A DNA stretch of 64,000 nucleotides. Origin: Streptomyces sp. NBC_01408. GTDB lineage: Bacteria > Actinomycetota > Actinomycetes > Streptomycetales > Streptomycetaceae. Where the stretch lies: assembly GCF_026340255.1 (NCBI RefSeq), contig NZ_JAPEPJ010000001.1, positions 2,969,001 through 3,033,000 of the forward strand, written 5' to 3'. The number at the start of each line of letters is the position of its first letter. Position 1 is the stretch's first letter. The notes under the pieces are model-generated. The model worked only from the letters and a program-made list of their open reading frames with translations. It made no database searches and was not told where the DNA came from. Below, piece after piece: positions 39,126 through 47,835 of the stretch. The position numbers were made by a program, and so were the translations under genes.

Positions 39126-39872
39126 ATGAGTCTGTTCCGCGACGACGGCATCGTGCTGCGCACCCAGAAGCTGGGTGAGGCGGACCGCATCATCACGCTG
39201 CTGACCCGCGGCCACGGCCGGGTCCGGGCCGTCGCCCGCGGGGTCCGGCGAACCAAGTCCAAGTTCGGGGCCGGGCTGGAACCTTTCTCCCATGCCGACG
39301 TGCAGTTCTTCGCACGCGGCAGCGAGCTCATCGGCCGCAGCCTCCCGCTCTGCACCCAGACCGAGATCATCGCCCCGTACGGCAACGGCATCGTCACCGA
39401 CTACGCCCGCTACACCGCCGGCACCGCCATGCTGGAGACCGCCGAGCGGTTCGCCGAGAACGAGGGCGAACCCGCCGTACAGCAGTACCTGCTCCTCGTA
39501 GGGGCGCTGCGGACGCTCTCCCGCGGCGAACACGAACCGCACCTCATCCTCGACGCCTTCCTGCTGCGCTCCCTCGCCGTCAACGGCTACGCGCCCAGCT
39601 TCGACGACTGCGCGAAGTGCGGGATCCACGGCCCCAACCGGCACTTCTCCGTCGCCGCGGGCGGGGTCATATGCGGGGACTGCCGGGTACCCGGCAGCGT
39701 CGTACCCTCGTCGGAGGCCATCGCCCTGCTCAGCGCGCTGCTGACGGGTGACTGGGGCCATGCCGACGCGTGCGAGGCGCGTCACGTGCGGGAGGGCAGC
39801 GGGCTGGTCTCCGCCTATTTGCACTGGCATCTGGAGCGCGGGCTACGCTCCCTTCGATACGTCGAGAAATAG
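39126..39872 (+). CDS. recO: DNA repair protein RecO
   Basis: RecO acts with RecR to load RecA on SSB-coated DNA during gap repair. The 248-residue product has the N-terminal OB fold ([29 protein letters not shown] and [21 protein letters not shown]), identified by the KLGEADRI and SKFG motifs. A helical domain with a C4-type zinc site follows ([11 protein letters not shown] and [11 protein letters not shown]). The gene is followed after 11 bp by uppS, the order found in other actinobacteria. Confidence 0.95.
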   Translation: MSLFRDDGIVLRTQKLGEADRIITLLTRGHGRVRAVARGVRRTKSKFGAGLEPFSHADVQFFARGSELIGRSLPLCTQTEIIAPYGNGIVTDYARYTAGTAMLETAERFAENEGEPAVQQYLLLVGALRTLSRGEHEPHLILDAFLLRSLAVNGYAPSFDDCAKCGIHGPNRHFSVAAGGVICGDCRVPGSVVPSSEAIALLSALLTGDWGHADACEARHVREGSGLVSAYLHWHLERGLRSLRYVEK

Positions 39873-39883
39873 GAGCTGGGCAC

Positions 39884-40705
39884 ATGGCACGACGCGGGAT
39901 TCTGGGACGCTCTCGCCGCGAGTACAAGGTTCCCGAGCCGCACCCGTCCGGTGAGCGCCCGCCGAAGATCCCCGGCGACCTGGTCCCGAACCACGTCGCC
40001 GTGGTCATGGACGGCAACGGCCGCTGGGCCAAGGAGCGCGGCCTGCCGCGCACCGAGGGCCACAAGGTCGGCGAAGGCGTCGTGCTGGACGTGCTCAAGG
40101 GCTGCCTGGAGATGGGCGTCAAGAACCTCTCCCTGTACGCCTTCTCGACGGAGAACTGGAAGCGCTCGCCCGACGAGGTGCGCTTCCTGATGAACTTCAA
40201 CCGCGACGTCATCCGGCGCCGCCGCGACGAGATGAACGAGCTGGGCATCCGCATCCGCTGGGTCGGCCGCATGCCGAAGATGTGGAAGTCGGTCGTCCAG
40301 GAGCTCCAGGTCGCGCAGGAGCAGACCGTCGACAACGACGCCATGACCCTGTACTTCTGCGTGAACTACGGCGGCCGCGCGGAGATCGCGGACGCGGCGC
40401 AGGCCATCGCCCGCGACGTGGCGGCGGGCCGGCTGGACCCGTCGAAGGTCAACGAGAAGACCTTCGCGAAGTACATGTACTACCCGGACATGCCGGACGT
40501 GGACCTCTTCCTGCGCCCGAGCGGCGAGCAGCGCACCTCGAACTACCTGCTCTGGCAGAGCGCGTACGCCGAGATGGTCTTCCAGGACGTGCTGTGGCCG
40601 GACTTCGACCGGCGCAACCTCTGGGCGGCCTGCCTGGAGTACGCCCAGCGTGACCGCCGCTTCGGCGGCGCGGTCCCGAACCAGGCCGAGGGCTCCACGG
40701 GCTGA
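39884..40705 (+). CDS. uppS: Isoprenyl (undecaprenyl-type) transferase
   Basis: This cis-prenyltransferase makes the long polyprenyl diphosphate carrier for cell-wall lipid II. In the 273-residue product the catalytic [18 protein letters not shown] (Asp of MDGNGRWA) is at about residues 38-55. [21 protein letters not shown], the YGGRAEI loop and the C-terminal [19 protein letters not shown] (RxSGExRxSN pyrophosphate site) complete the family pattern. The start ATG 39884 follows AGGAG. The product chain length is not determinable from sequence. It is co-transcribed with recO. Confidence 0.95.
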   Translation: MARRGILGRSRREYKVPEPHPSGERPPKIPGDLVPNHVAVVMDGNGRWAKERGLPRTEGHKVGEGVVLDVLKGCLEMGVKNLSLYAFSTENWKRSPDEVRFLMNFNRDVIRRRRDEMNELGIRIRWVGRMPKMWKSVVQELQVAQEQTVDNDAMTLYFCVNYGGRAEIADAAQAIARDVAAGRLDPSKVNEKTFAKYMYYPDMPDVDLFLRPSGEQRTSNYLLWQSAYAEMVFQDVLWPDFDRRNLWAACLEYAQRDRRFGGAVPNQAEGSTG

Positions 40706-40729
40706 CCTGGACCCACGCGCCCGCGGGTC

Positions 40730-40735
40730 TAGGAT
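40730..40735 (+). promoter_or_regulatory. -10 hexamer before the YcxB-like gene
   Basis: TAGGAT lies eight bases before ATG 40744, and TGGACC sits at 16-bp spacing upstream. A leaderless or near-leaderless transcript is implied. Confidence 0.45.
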
Positions 40736-40743
40736 CATCTGTC

Positions 40744-41286
40744 ATGGACATGGGTGGGGAACAGGCGGTCGGCGAGGTCGTACGGCTCGTCTACCGGGTG
40801 ACGCCGGACGACATCGCGGACGCGCTCCGGGCACGGGACAGAAAGACACCGGCCGGCCGGCGCAGGCAGCGGGGGTACGTGGGGTGCGCCGCCGGCCTCC
40901 TGCTGCTGGCCGTGCTGACGGCCCTGGGCCGCGAGGGCGTGCGGCCGATCTCGTTCGGGCTGGTGGCGGGCGCCGCGACGCTGGGCGCGTTCGCGCTGTA
41001 CGGTCCCCGGCTCCAGGCGCGGGCCTTCGGCGGGATGCTGGAGAAGGTGGGGGAGGTGCTGACCGTCGTCGACGACAGCGGGGTGCTGGCGACCACCGCC
41101 GACACGCAGACGCGGATCGGCTGGAGCGCCCAGCCCGCGTACGCGGAGACGGACAGGGCGTTCGTCATGCTGAGCGCCGACAAGCAGGCGGTGGGCATGA
41201 CCTGCCTCCCCAAGCGCGGAGCCCAGGACCCGGCCGACATCGATCGGCTTCGAGCGGTCCTGGACCGGAACCTGAAGCGGCTCTGA
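40744..41286 (+). CDS. Hypothetical membrane protein, YcxB-like
   Basis: In the 180-residue product a cytosolic N-terminus (VVRLVYRVTPDDIADALRARDRKT) is followed by two close hydrophobic segments (GYVGCAAGLLLLAVLTALG and ISFGLVAGAATLGAFALYG). A C-terminal domain follows (VLTVVDDSGVLATTADTQTRIGWSAQPAYAETDRAFVML). This layout, with the turn W...AETDRAF, matches the YcxB-like family, whose role is not known. ATG 40750 is an alternative start. It lies downstream of uppS with its own probable promoter. Confidence 0.7.
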   Translation: MDMGGEQAVGEVVRLVYRVTPDDIADALRARDRKTPAGRRRQRGYVGCAAGLLLLAVLTALGREGVRPISFGLVAGAATLGAFALYGPRLQARAFGGMLEKVGEVLTVVDDSGVLATTADTQTRIGWSAQPAYAETDRAFVMLSADKQAVGMTCLPKRGAQDPADIDRLRAVLDRNLKRL

Positions 41287-41308
41287 AGCCCGTCCCGAAG
41301 GACAGGCC

Positions 41309-41770
41309 CTAACCGGCGGCGGCCGCGCAGTCCGCGCAGGTGCCGAAGATCTCCACCGTGTGGGCCACGTTCACGTAGCCGTGTTCGGCCGCGATGGACT
41401 CGGCCCACTTCTCCACCGCCGGGCCCTCCACCTCGACGGCCTTGCCGCACGTGCGGCAGACCAGGTGGTGGTGGTGGTCCTCGGTGGAGCAGCGGCGGTA
41501 GACGGACTCGCCGTCGCTGGTGCGCAGTACGTCGACCTCACCGGCGTCGGCGAGCGACTGGAGGGTGCGGTAGACGGTGGTCAGGCCCACGGAATCGCCC
41601 CGGTGCCGGAGCATGTCGTGCAGTTCCTGGGCGCTGCGGAACTCGTCCACCTCGTCCAGCGCCGCCGCCACGGCTGCCCGCTGCCGGGTGGATCGCCCTC
41701 GTACTGGCGCGGTATTCATCTCGCCAGGCGCAGTCGCCACCGGTTCCTCCTCGTATCGGCCTTGGTCCAT
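41309..41770 (-). CDS. zur: Zinc uptake regulator Zur (Fur family)
   Basis: This 153-residue Fur-family repressor has a winged helix (TRQRAAVAAALDEVDEFRSAQELHDMLRHRGDSVGLTTVYRTLQSLADAGEVD; diagnostic are SAQELH and GLTTVYRTL). HHHHLVCRTCGKAVEVEG and FGTCADC give the structural CxxC pairs and regulatory His ligands. It is the last gene of the znuA-znuC-znuB-zur operon, which points to zinc rather than iron as co-repressor. The start is uncertain: ATG 41770, GTG 41740 (preceded by GAGGAA) or ATG 41719; the conserved part begins after the last. Confidence 0.93.
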   Translation of the reverse strand: MDQGRYEEEPVATAPGEMNTAPVRGRSTRQRAAVAAALDEVDEFRSAQELHDMLRHRGDSVGLTTVYRTLQSLADAGEVDVLRTSDGESVYRRCSTEDHHHHLVCRTCGKAVEVEGPAVEKWAESIAAEHGYVNVAHTVEIFGTCADCAAAAG

Positions 41771-41791
41771 TGTGCCAGGCGGCTGGTCTCC

Positions 41792-42658
41792 CTAGACCTT
41801 CACATCGTCTCGCGTGCAGACCTCTTCGGCCGCACTCGCGGCCTTGGCGCGGCGCCGGGCCAGCGGTGCCGACAGGGCCGTCATGATCATGAAGACGGCG
41901 ATGGCGAGCAGCACGATGGTCGCGCCGGAGGGGGCGTCGATGTAGTACGTGGTGGCCGTGCCGGTCAGGGAGACCAGCAGCGCGATGGCCATGGCCAGGG
42001 ACAACGTCGCCGTGAACCCGCGGGTGACCCGCTGGGCGGCCGCGACCGGGATCACCATCATGGCGCTGACCAGCAGCAGGCCCACGATGCGCATGGCGAC
42101 GGTGACGGTGACGGCGGCCGTGACCGCGATCAGCAGGTTGAGCAGGCGCACCGGCAGGCCGGTGACCCGGGCGAACTCCTCGTCCTGGCAGACGGCGAAG
42201 AGCTGCCTGCGCAGGCCGAGGGTGACGGCGAGGACGAAGGCGGCGAGGATCGCCATCGCGGTGACGTCCTCGGTCGCGACCGTGGTGATCGATCCGAACA
42301 TGGCGCTGAGCAGGTTGGTCGTGGAGCCGCCCGGAGCCATGTTGATGATCATGACTCCGCCGGCCAGGCCGCCGTAGAAGAGCATGGCGAGCGCGACGTC
42401 GCCGCTGGTCCGGCCCCGAGAGCGGATGAGCTCCATGCCGATGGCGCCGACGGACGCGACCAGGGTGGCCATCCACACCGGGCTCGTGTTGAGCAGGAAG
42501 CCGAGCGCGACACCGGTCATGGCCACGTGGCCGAGGCCGTCGCCCATGACCGCCTGGCGGCGCTGGACGAGGTACGTGCCGATCGCGGGTGCGGTGATGC
42601 CCACCAGACCGGCGGCGATCAGCGCGCGCACCATGAAGGGGTAGTCGAGGAGGTCCAT
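41792..42658 (-). CDS. znuB: Zinc ABC transporter permease ZnuB
   Basis: This 288-residue membrane permease of the ABC-3 family has about eight or nine helices. Conserved segments are FMVRALIAAGLVGITAPAIGTYLVQRRQAVMGDGLGHVAMTGVALGFL, marked by the RRQAVMGDGLGH loop. VGLLLVSAMMVIPVAAAQ near residue 190 is typical of metal permeases. The stop lies 21 bp before zur, and its start touches the znuC stop (shared base at 42658), so the operon is tightly coupled. Confidence 0.94.
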   Translation of the reverse strand: MDLLDYPFMVRALIAAGLVGITAPAIGTYLVQRRQAVMGDGLGHVAMTGVALGFLLNTSPVWMATLVASVGAIGMELIRSRGRTSGDVALAMLFYGGLAGGVMIINMAPGGSTTNLLSAMFGSITTVATEDVTAMAILAAFVLAVTLGLRRQLFAVCQDEEFARVTGLPVRLLNLLIAVTAAVTVTVAMRIVGLLLVSAMMVIPVAAAQRVTRGFTATLSLAMAIALLVSLTGTATTYYIDAPSGATIVLLAIAVFMIMTALSAPLARRRAKAASAAEEVCTRDDVKV

Positions 42659-43479
42659 CAGCTCAGCAGTCCCGTCCGGAGGGGCTCGGCGTCGTGCGCC
42701 GCGTGGGGGTGTACGTGGTCGTGGCCGGGCAGGGCGTGCTGGCCGACGGCCTCCGGGGGCGGGCCGTCGTGCACGACGCAGCCGTCGCGCAGGACGACGG
42801 CCCGGTCGATCAGCGGCTCCAGCGGGCCCAGCTCGTGCAGGACGAGCAGGACGGCGGAGCCCGCGGCGACCTGCCGGCGCAGGGCGCTCGCGAGGACCTC
42901 CTGGTTGGCGAGGTCCACGCCGGCCATCGGCTCGTCCATGATCAGCAGCTCGGGCTCGACGGCGAGCGCCCGGGCGATGAGCACGCGCTGGTGCTGGCCG
43001 CCGGAGAGGGCGTTGACCGAGGCGTCGGCGTGGGTCTCCATGTCGACGAGGGCCAGGGCGCGTTCGACGGCCGCCTTGTCGGCCTTGCGCAGCAGGCCGA
43101 ACCGGGCGCGGGCCAGCCGGCCGGAGGAGACGACCTCCCGGACGGTGGCGGGGACGCCGCTGGCGGCGGTCGTGCGCTGCGGGACGTATCCGATGCGCGA
43201 CCAGTCCCGGAAGCGCTTGAGGTCGGTGCCGAACAGGGACAGCGAGCCGTCGGTCAGCGGGACCTGGCCGACGACGGCACGGACGGCGGTGGACTTGCCG
43301 GAACCGTTGGCTCCGAGCAGCGCGACGACCTCACCGGAGTGGACGGTGAGGTCGATCCCGCGCAGCACGGGGCGCGAGCCGAGCGAGGCCGTGGCCCCGC
43401 GCAGGGATATGACGGGCTGGTCCGCTGCCTGTCGGGGCGTGGACTGCATGGCTCGCGCCTCCGTTGCTGCTGCTGTCAT
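42658..43479 (-). CDS. znuC: Zinc ABC transporter ATP-binding protein ZnuC
   Basis: This 273-residue ABC ATPase has Walker A LLGANGSGKSTAVRAV near residue 54, the signature NALSGGQHQRVLIARAL near 148, and Walker B ELLIMDEPMAG near 170. H-loop His is in VLLVLHELGPLE. The C-terminus is rich in His (HALPGHDHVHPHAAHD), as in zinc transporter ATPases. The start at 43479 overlaps the znuA stop (TAATG). The next in-frame ATG, 43449, lies closer to the conserved part. Confidence 0.94.
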   Translation of the reverse strand: MTAAATEARAMQSTPRQAADQPVISLRGATASLGSRPVLRGIDLTVHSGEVVALLGANGSGKSTAVRAVVGQVPLTDGSLSLFGTDLKRFRDWSRIGYVPQRTTAASGVPATVREVVSSGRLARARFGLLRKADKAAVERALALVDMETHADASVNALSGGQHQRVLIARALAVEPELLIMDEPMAGVDLANQEVLASALRRQVAAGSAVLLVLHELGPLEPLIDRAVVLRDGCVVHDGPPPEAVGQHALPGHDHVHPHAAHDAEPLRTGLLS

Positions 43480-44468
43480 TACTTGGCTCCGAGCGCCTTC
43501 TGGAGGTTCTTCAGGTTGGACCGCATGACCTCGACGTAGTCAGCGCCCTGGGACTTGTCGGTGATTCCCTCGAGCGGGTCGAGGACGTCGGTCTTCAGTC
43601 CGGTGTCCGCCGCGAGGGTCTTGGCCGTCTTGTCGCTGGCCAGGGTCTCGAAGAACACGGTGGAGACATTGTCCTTCCTGGCGACCTCCTGGAGCTCCTT
43701 CATCCGGGCCGGGCTCGGCTCGGACTCGGGGTCGACGCCGGAGATGCCCTCCTGGTCCAGGCCGTAGCGCTCGGCGAGGTAGCCGAAGGCGGCGTGGGTG
43801 GTGATGAAGGTCTTGGTGGCCGTGTTCTTCAGGCCGTCCTTGAACTCGGTGTCGAGCCCGTTCAGCTTGGCGACCAGCTCTTCGGTGTTCTTCTTGTAGT
43901 CGGCGGCGTGGTCGGGGTCCGCCTTCTCCAGCGCCTTGCCGACGCCCTGGGCGACCTCGGCGTACTTGGCCGGGTCGAGCCAGATGTGCGGGTCGGTGGC
44001 GGCCTCGCCCTCCTTGGCGTGCTCCTCCTTGGCGTGCTCCTCCTCGGAGTGGCCGGCCTCGCCCTCGTGGCCGTGGTCGTGGCCGGCGGCGCCGTGGGAC
44101 TCCAGCGTGGTGAGGGTGGCGGCGTCGACGATGTTCTTCGCGCCGGACTGGGTGACGGCCTTGTCGACGGCGGGCTGCAGGCTCTTGAGGTAGAGGATCA
44201 CGTCGGCCTCGCCCAGCTGGGCGGTCTGCTTCGGGGTGATCTCCAGGTCGTGCGGTTCGACGCCCGGCTCGGTCAGGGTGTCGACCTTCACGTGGTCCTT
44301 GCCGATCTGCTCGGCGAGGAACTGCATCGGATAGAACGACGCCGTCACTGCGAGCTTGCCGTCGGTCCCACCGGTGGCAGCGGCTCCGGAGCAGGCGGTG
44401 AGGGCCGTGGCGCCGAGGGCGACGGCTCCGGTGAGGGCGGCTGTGGGTATGAGGCGTCGTACGTTCAT
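43479..44468 (-). CDS. znuA: Zinc ABC transporter substrate-binding lipoprotein ZnuA
   Basis: This extracytoplasmic zinc-binding lipoprotein (cluster A-I) is about 329 residues long. It has a signal peptide with lipobox ALTACSG, the metal His of GVEPHDLEITPKQ, and a long His/Glu-rich loop (HGAAGHDHGHEGEAGHSEEEHAKEEHAKEG; key feature many His) typical of zinc proteins. DPHIWLDPAKYAEVA, HAAFGYLAERYGL and DPLEGI follow. I prefer ATG 44468 (MNVRRLIP) as the start; the longer alternative up to TTG 44486 adds MMKMDV and overlaps an operator. Zur boxes lie at the start. Confidence 0.92.
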   Translation of the reverse strand: MNVRRLIPTAALTGAVALGATALTACSGAAATGGTDGKLAVTASFYPMQFLAEQIGKDHVKVDTLTEPGVEPHDLEITPKQTAQLGEADVILYLKSLQPAVDKAVTQSGAKNIVDAATLTTLESHGAAGHDHGHEGEAGHSEEEHAKEEHAKEGEAATDPHIWLDPAKYAEVAQGVGKALEKADPDHAADYKKNTEELVAKLNGLDTEFKDGLKNTATKTFITTHAAFGYLAERYGLDQEGISGVDPESEPSPARMKELQEVARKDNVSTVFFETLASDKTAKTLAADTGLKTDVLDPLEGITDKSQGADYVEVMRSNLKNLQKALGAK

Positions 44469-44482
44469 GACATCCATTTTCA
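44468..44482. promoter_or_regulatory. Zur box 2, at the znuA start
   Basis: TGACATCCATTTTCA matches 11 of 15 bases of the Streptomyces Zur consensus (TGAAAATGATTTTCA, recalled from the literature). It overlaps the chosen znuA start codon. Confidence 0.55.
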
Positions 44483-44489
44483 TCAAAAA

Positions 44490-44504
44490 TGGAAACGATT
44501 GTCA
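44490..44504. promoter_or_regulatory. Zur box 1, upstream of znuA
   Basis: TGGAAACGATTGTCA matches 12 of 15 bases of the recalled Zur consensus with 7-1-7 symmetry. It lies in the AT-rich stretch just before znuA, where Zur-zinc would block the promoter of the znuACB-zur operon. Confidence 0.7.
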
Positions 44505-44622
44505 AAAACCCAGGTGGGCGGCCCGGGTCCGGGCCGTAGAAGGGGATCCGATTTGAAAGGGGGGGTGCGGGCGCCGGTAACCTAAAGACTTCGCCGTTCG
44601 TCCTCGTAATGAAGAGAGCACC

Positions 44623-46005
44623 GTGGCCGCCGACAAGATCGACACCATCGTCAGCCTGAGCAAGCGCCGTGGCTTCGTTTTCCCGTGCAGTGACATCTAC
44701 GGCGGCTCCAGGGCTGCCTGGGACTACGGCCCGCTGGGTGTCGAGCTCAAGGAGAACATCAAGCGCCAGTGGTGGAAGGCGATGGTCACCGGGCGTGAGG
44801 ACATCGTCGGCCTCGACTCGTCCGTGATCCTGGCCCCCGAGGTCTGGGTGGCCTCCGGTCACGTCGCGACCTTCTCGGACCCGCTGACCGAGTGCACGTC
44901 CTGTCACAAGCGTCACCGCGCTGACCACCTGGAAGAGGCGTACGAGGCCAAGCACGGCCGTACGCCCGCCAATGGCCTCGCCGACATCAACTGCCCCAAC
45001 TGCGGTGTGAAGGGCCAGTTCACCGAGCCCAAGCAGTTCTCCGGCATGCTGGAGACCCACCTCGGCCCGAGCCAGGACACCGCCTCCAAGGCGTACCTGC
45101 GCCCCGAGACCGCCCAGGGCATCTTCACCAACTTCGCCCACGTGCAGACGACCTCGCGCAAGAAGCCGCCCTTCGGCATCGCGCAGATCGGCAAGTCCTT
45201 CCGCAACGAGATCACCCCCGGCAACTTCATCTTCCGCACGCGCGAGTTCGAGCAGATGGAGATGGAGTTCTTCGTCAAGCCGGGCGAGGACGAGCAGTGG
45301 CAGGAGTACTGGATGGCCGAGCGGTGGAACTGGTACCGCGACCTCGGCATCCGCGAGGAGAACATCCGCTGGTACGACCACCCGAAGGAGAAGCTGTCCC
45401 ACTACTCGAAGCGCACCGCCGACATCGAGTACCGCTTCAACTTCGGTGGCAATGAGTTCTCCGAGCTCGAAGGCGTGGCCAACCGCACCGACTTCGACCT
45501 CAAGGCCCACTCCGCCGCCTCCGGCCAGGACCTCGTGTACTTCGACCAGGAGTCCAAGGAGCGCTACACCCCGTACGTCATCGAGCCCGCGGCCGGTGTC
45601 AACCGCGCCATGCTCGCCTTCATGCTCGACGCGTACAACGAGGACGAGGCCCCCAACGCCAAGGGCGTCATGGAGAAGCGCACCGTGATGCGCCTCGACC
45701 CGCGCCTGGCCCCGATCAAGGTCGCCGTCCTGCCGCTGTCCCGCAACCCGCAGCTGTCGCCGAAGGCCAAGGGCCTCGCCGCCGACCTGCGCAAGTTCTG
45801 GAACATCGAGTTCGACGACGCGGGCGCCATCGGCCGCCGCTACCGCCGCCAGGACGAGATCGGTACGCCGTTCTGCGTCACCGTCGACTTCGACACCCTG
45901 GACGACAACGCGGTGACCGTGCGCGAGCGCGACACCATGAAGCAGGAGCGCGTCTCCCTGGACCAGATCCAGAGCTACCTCGGCAGCCGCCTGCTCGGCT
46001 GCTAG
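44623..46005 (+). CDS. glyS: Glycine--tRNA ligase, dimeric (alpha2) type
   Basis: This 460-residue class II synthetase charges tRNA-Gly. It has the N-terminal [33 protein letters not shown] (motif 1 region; YGPLG), then an insertion with two CxxC-type pairs (CTSCHKRH and CPNCGVKG), a likely zinc site. [16 protein letters not shown], motif 2 ([26 protein letters not shown], key FRNEI.P..FR.REF) and the anticodon-binding domain [14 protein letters not shown] follow. It starts at GTG with a -10-like TAACCT about 45 bp upstream. It is divergent from znuA, with 136 bp between. Confidence 0.96.
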   Translation: MAADKIDTIVSLSKRRGFVFPCSDIYGGSRAAWDYGPLGVELKENIKRQWWKAMVTGREDIVGLDSSVILAPEVWVASGHVATFSDPLTECTSCHKRHRADHLEEAYEAKHGRTPANGLADINCPNCGVKGQFTEPKQFSGMLETHLGPSQDTASKAYLRPETAQGIFTNFAHVQTTSRKKPPFGIAQIGKSFRNEITPGNFIFRTREFEQMEMEFFVKPGEDEQWQEYWMAERWNWYRDLGIREENIRWYDHPKEKLSHYSKRTADIEYRFNFGGNEFSELEGVANRTDFDLKAHSAASGQDLVYFDQESKERYTPYVIEPAAGVNRAMLAFMLDAYNEDEAPNAKGVMEKRTVMRLDPRLAPIKVAVLPLSRNPQLSPKAKGLAADLRKFWNIEFDDAGAIGRRYRRQDEIGTPFCVTVDFDTLDDNAVTVRERDTMKQERVSLDQIQSYLGSRLLGC

Positions 46006-46018
46006 TACCCGCCGTACC

Positions 46019-46065
46019 AAGACCGGTGGCCCGGTGCGCACGCCGCGCACCGGGCCACCGGTCTT
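46019..46065. terminator. Bidirectional terminator between glyS and the TetR gene
   Basis: A 21-bp perfect stem (arm AAGACCGGTGGCCCGGTGCGC at 46019-46039; complement at 46045-46065) with a 5-nt loop is bounded by A and T runs, ending CTTTT on the + strand. It serves glyS and, from the other side, the convergent TetR gene. Confidence 0.92.
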
Positions 46066-46086
46066 TTCCGTCCGCGCGGACCCGCG

Positions 46087-46680
46087 TCAAGCGCGCAGGC
46101 CCCGGATGACGAGGGAGGTGACCGCCTCGAACTCCGTGGTGATCGTGGGCGAGAGCCAGTCGGCCGCGTACTGCGGATCGTGGAAGCGTCCGGTGGCGTC
46201 GAACACCGCGCGGGCGGCGCCCGGCACGTCCTCGGCGGCCAGCGTGCCCGCCGCGACGCCCTCGGCGATGATCCGGGCCAGCTGCGCGATCAGCTCGGTG
46301 AGGTGGGCGTCCACCACGCCGCTGTTCTCGGCGAGCAGCACGGTGTAGGTGGCGAACAGCTCCGGGTCGTCCCCCGCCTTGTGGCGCTTGGCCTCGAAGA
46401 GCGCCTCCAGCCACGCCTCGAGCTTGGAGGGGGCGCTCGCGGCGGGGGCCGAGGCGATCTCCTCCAGCATGACCACGCTCTTGGCGAGCCAGCGGTCCGT
46501 GACGGCCTCGCGCAGCGCCGACTTCGACGGGAAGTGGCGGTACACGCTGCCGTGGCTGACACCCAGGGCGCGCGCCACGTCCACCACGGTCGCCTTGGTG
46601 GGGCCGAAGCGGCGCAGCACCTCCTCGGTGGTCTCGAGGATGCGTTCGGAGGTCAGGGGCTCGGCAGCTGCGGGGGGCAT
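46087..46680 (-). CDS. TetR-family transcriptional regulator
   Basis: In the 197-residue product the N-terminal helix-turn-helix is ILETTEEVLRRFGPTKATVVDVARALGVSHGSVYRHFPSKSALREAV, with the VARALGVSHGSVYRHF core diagnostic of TetR. The all-alpha ligand domain (FEAKRHKAGDDPELFATYTVLLAE and so on) is of unknown specificity. It follows the aldo-keto reductase gene on the same strand after 21 bp. The palindrome at 47800-47835 in front of that gene is the likely operator, so the regulator is expected to control both. Confidence 0.9.
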   Translation of the reverse strand: MPPAAAEPLTSERILETTEEVLRRFGPTKATVVDVARALGVSHGSVYRHFPSKSALREAVTDRWLAKSVVMLEEIASAPAASAPSKLEAWLEALFEAKRHKAGDDPELFATYTVLLAENSGVVDAHLTELIAQLARIIAEGVAAGTLAAEDVPGAARAVFDATGRFHDPQYAADWLSPTITTEFEAVTSLVIRGLRA

Positions 46681-46701
46681 GAGTACGACCGTACCGCCAG
46701 C

Positions 46702-47784
46702 TCAGTGCTCGCTGTCGAGGTGGGCCATCTGCGCGGCGGGGTACCGCTCGCCGGCCGCCGCGCCGACGGGCACGGCCTCCTCGACGGCGGCGAGGTCGGC
46801 GGCGTCCAGTTCTATGTCCATGGCACCCAGTGCCTCAGCGAGCCGGTCGCGGCGGCGGGCGCCCACCAGTGGCACGATGTCGACGCCGTGCCGCGGCCCC
46901 TGCGCGAGCACCCAGGCGATGGCGGTCTGCGCCACGCTCACGCCCTTGCCCTCCGCGACCTTGCGCAGGGCGGCCACCAGGTCCAGGTTGCGGTCGAGGT
47001 TGTCGCCCTGGAAGCGGGGGCTCATACCGCGGAAGTCGCCCGGGGCCAGCGCGCGGTCGCGGGTGAAGTGGCCGCTGATCAGGCCCCGGGACAGCACCCC
47101 GTACGCCGTGACGCCTATGCCGAGCTCACGGGCGGTCGGCAGGATCTCCTCCTCGATGCCGCGGGAGATCAGCGAGTACTCGATCTGGAGGTCCGAGATC
47201 GGGGCCACGGCGGCGGCCCGGCGCATGGTGTCCGCGCCCACCTCGGAGAGCCCGATGTGCCGGACGTGCCCGGCCTCGACGGCCTCGGCGATCGCACCGA
47301 TCGTCTCCTCGATCGGCACGTCCGGGTCCACGCGGGCGATCCGGTAGATGTCGATGTGGTCCCGGCCGAGCCGCTGGAGCGAGTAGGCCAGGAAGTTCTT
47401 GACGGCCTCCGGCCGGCCGTCGTAGCCGGTGAAGCCGCCCTCGACCGTGCGCAGCGCGCCGAACTTGACGCTGGTCAGTGCCTTCTCGCGGGCCGCGGCG
47501 GGCGCGGTGCGCAGGGCTTCGTTGATCAGCAGTTCGTTGTGGCCCATGCCGTAGAAGTCGCCCGTGTCGAGCAGGGTGACCCCGGCGTCGAGGGCGGCGT
47601 GGATGGTCGCGAGGGACTCGGCCCGGTCCGCCTCCCCGTAGAGGGCGGACATCCCCATGCAGCCGAGGCCGAGCGGGAAGACGGACGGCCCCGTGGCGCC
47701 GAGCGTGCGGTAGGCGGTCGTGCCGCGGTGGGTGGCCGTGCCGCGGTGGGTGCCGGTGCTGTTGACGTTCTCGTTCTTAGCCAT
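46702..47784 (-). CDS. Aldo/keto reductase
   Basis: This 360-residue NADPH-dependent (beta/alpha)8 oxidoreductase has FPLGLGCMGMSALYGEADRAESLATIHAALDAGVTLLDTGDFYG, which holds the catalytic Asp and Tyr region (DTGDFYG). The catalytic Lys is in KALTSVKFG, and the catalytic His-like region is DHIDIYRIARVDP. LSEVGADTMRRA and PLVGARRRDRLAEAL (cofactor-binding GARRRDRL) follow. The start at ATG 47784 is six bases after a CATTCT -10 box with TTGAAA at 17 bp, so the transcript is probably leaderless. The longer frame upstream crosses the operator and is rejected. Confidence 0.9.
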   Translation of the reverse strand: MAKNENVNSTGTHRGTATHRGTTAYRTLGATGPSVFPLGLGCMGMSALYGEADRAESLATIHAALDAGVTLLDTGDFYGMGHNELLINEALRTAPAAAREKALTSVKFGALRTVEGGFTGYDGRPEAVKNFLAYSLQRLGRDHIDIYRIARVDPDVPIEETIGAIAEAVEAGHVRHIGLSEVGADTMRRAAAVAPISDLQIEYSLISRGIEEEILPTARELGIGVTAYGVLSRGLISGHFTRDRALAPGDFRGMSPRFQGDNLDRNLDLVAALRKVAEGKGVSVAQTAIAWVLAQGPRHGVDIVPLVGARRRDRLAEALGAMDIELDAADLAAVEEAVPVGAAAGERYPAAQMAHLDSEH

Positions 47785-47799
47785 GAGACGAGAATGGCA

Positions 47800-47835
47800 T
47801 GACGGATGACAGATTTCAATATCTGTCACTCGTCA
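47800..47835. promoter_or_regulatory. Long palindromic operator of the reductase-TetR operon
   Basis: TGACG-N2-TGACAGAT is mirrored perfectly by ATCTGTCA-N2-CGTCA around a 6-bp TTCAAT centre. It overlaps the -35 element (TTGAAA on the minus strand) of the reductase gene, whose -10 CATTCT lies 17 bp further. Bound TetR would block transcription. Its outer bases touch the stop codon of the MFS gene. Confidence 0.8.
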
